In this document: piece by piece, positions 44,068 to 44,341 of the stretch
How the letters are laid out: each line of letters starts with the position of its first letter
Position numbering within the stretch: the stretch's first letter is position 1
Program-made: the position numbers and the translations under genes
Notes under the pieces: model-generated
What the model was told of the DNA's origin: nothing
Databases searched by the model: none
Seen by the model: only the letters and a program-made list of their open reading frames with translations
From: Pirellulaceae bacterium
Lineage (GTDB): Bacteria; Planctomycetota; Planctomycetia; Pirellulales; Pirellulaceae
Reading direction: 5' to 3'
Length of the DNA: 44,341 bases
Assembly (NCBI GenBank): GCA_028281725.1
Contig: JANQJJ010000137.1
Location: forward strand, 1-44,341

Positions 44068-44341
44068 GTGTCTTCTGAATCGCCACTTTCACTTCTTCGC
44101 GCTTGGGTCGAGCAGCGGAATTGGGCTGGGTATGATCCCTATGACGGACTCAACAGCCCGTTGTTGACGGCCGCTTCCCTGGGACTCAAGTATCCGCGCA
44201 TCGCCGCTATTCAGTTCATGAAAAAATGTCCCGTGAATCTTCGGCCGTTGCTGTTGGTTCGACCTGGACACAACCCCAAGGGGTTGGGGCTATTCCTGTG
44301 GGGTTATGCCAAGCTCTACCAGGCGACCGGAGACGGGTCTG
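44068..44341 (+). CDS. Polysaccharide-locus protein, N-terminal part (cut by window edge)
   Basis: An open frame from GTG 44068 (a TAG lies two codons upstream) runs to the right edge, 91 codons. The N-terminus reads LRAWVEQRNWAGYDPYDGLNSP, then LKYPRIAAIQFMKKCPVNLRPLL and GHNPKGLGLFLWGYAKLYQ. This W-x-GYDPYDG and NPKG pattern recalls a family in EPS and capsule clusters that is often mislabelled delta-aminolevulinic acid dehydratase and is probably an alpha-helical toroid. No ribosome binding site is evident. The function is unknown. Confidence 0.6.
   Translation, partial: MSSESPLSLLRAWVEQRNWAGYDPYDGLNSPLLTAASLGLKYPRIAAIQFMKKCPVNLRPLLLVRPGHNPKGLGLFLWGYAKLYQATGDGS

Noticed and set aside
1-44341. 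tRNA, rRNA, CRISPR and transposase genes were looked for.
   Set aside because: No T-loop-like GTTCGANTC with a matching acceptor stem, no regularly spaced repeats and no transposase motifs were seen by eye.

Overview
The window looks like a piece of a planctomycete chromosome, probably from the Pirellulaceae. This is inferred from family content, not from a marker gene: a secreted type I sulfatase, an ExbB/ExbD/ExbD operon with no TonB, a membrane MutS-like protein, a Tyr-rich Wzc-type kinase, very large FtsX permeases, and moderately GC-rich DNA with many GTG starts. I saw no rRNA, tRNA, CRISPR array, insertion sequence or phage gene.

Layout. (1) 1-7.3 kb, mixed housekeeping: a membrane MutS-family gene cut by the left edge, hflX, a site-2-protease-like M50 peptidase, an ArnT-like family 39 glycosyltransferase, a serine esterase and a SelW-like thioredoxin-fold protein. 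(2) 7.35-13.9 kb, a plus-strand block: a TraB/GumN-like secreted protein, an iduronate-2-sulfatase-like enzyme, a secreted helical-repeat protein, ExbB, two ExbDs, then a heparan-alpha-glucosaminide-acetyltransferase-like membrane protein. Start/stop overlaps of 4 bases tie the sulfatase, the helical protein, ExbB and the ExbDs into one unit. (3) 14.0-22.5 kb: a SUKH-domain protein, a LolD-like ATPase with a 1245-residue FtsX permease, a GNAT acetyltransferase, a SpoU/TrmH methyltransferase, a stand-alone FliS and a small membrane protein. (4) 22.8-26.0 kb: a class V PLP enzyme lacking the desulfurase Cys, coaD, and a class III aminotransferase. (5) 26.0-44.3 kb, an exopolysaccharide region.

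The exopolysaccharide region makes biochemical sense as a whole. Ugd supplies UDP-glucuronate. Gmd and Fcl supply GDP-L-fucose. A WecA-like enzyme would start the lipid-linked repeat unit, a Wzy/O-antigen-ligase-like protein with a helical C-terminus would polymerise it, and a Wzc-type tyrosine kinase with an SLBB export lipoprotein would control length and export. A NusG/RfaH-like factor heads the nucleotide-sugar genes and is separated from wzc by a clear intrinsic terminator at 32591-32621. An asparagine-synthetase-like ATPase without the N-terminal glutaminase Cys lies just beyond ugd and may modify the polymer. The right edge cuts another probable polysaccharide-locus gene. Three gene-free stretches (38149-38960, 41176-41759, 43332-44067) flank these genes and hold inverted repeats and a cluster of GGTCACC words, but no gene I can support.

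All family calls come from reading motifs by eye; no database search was run.
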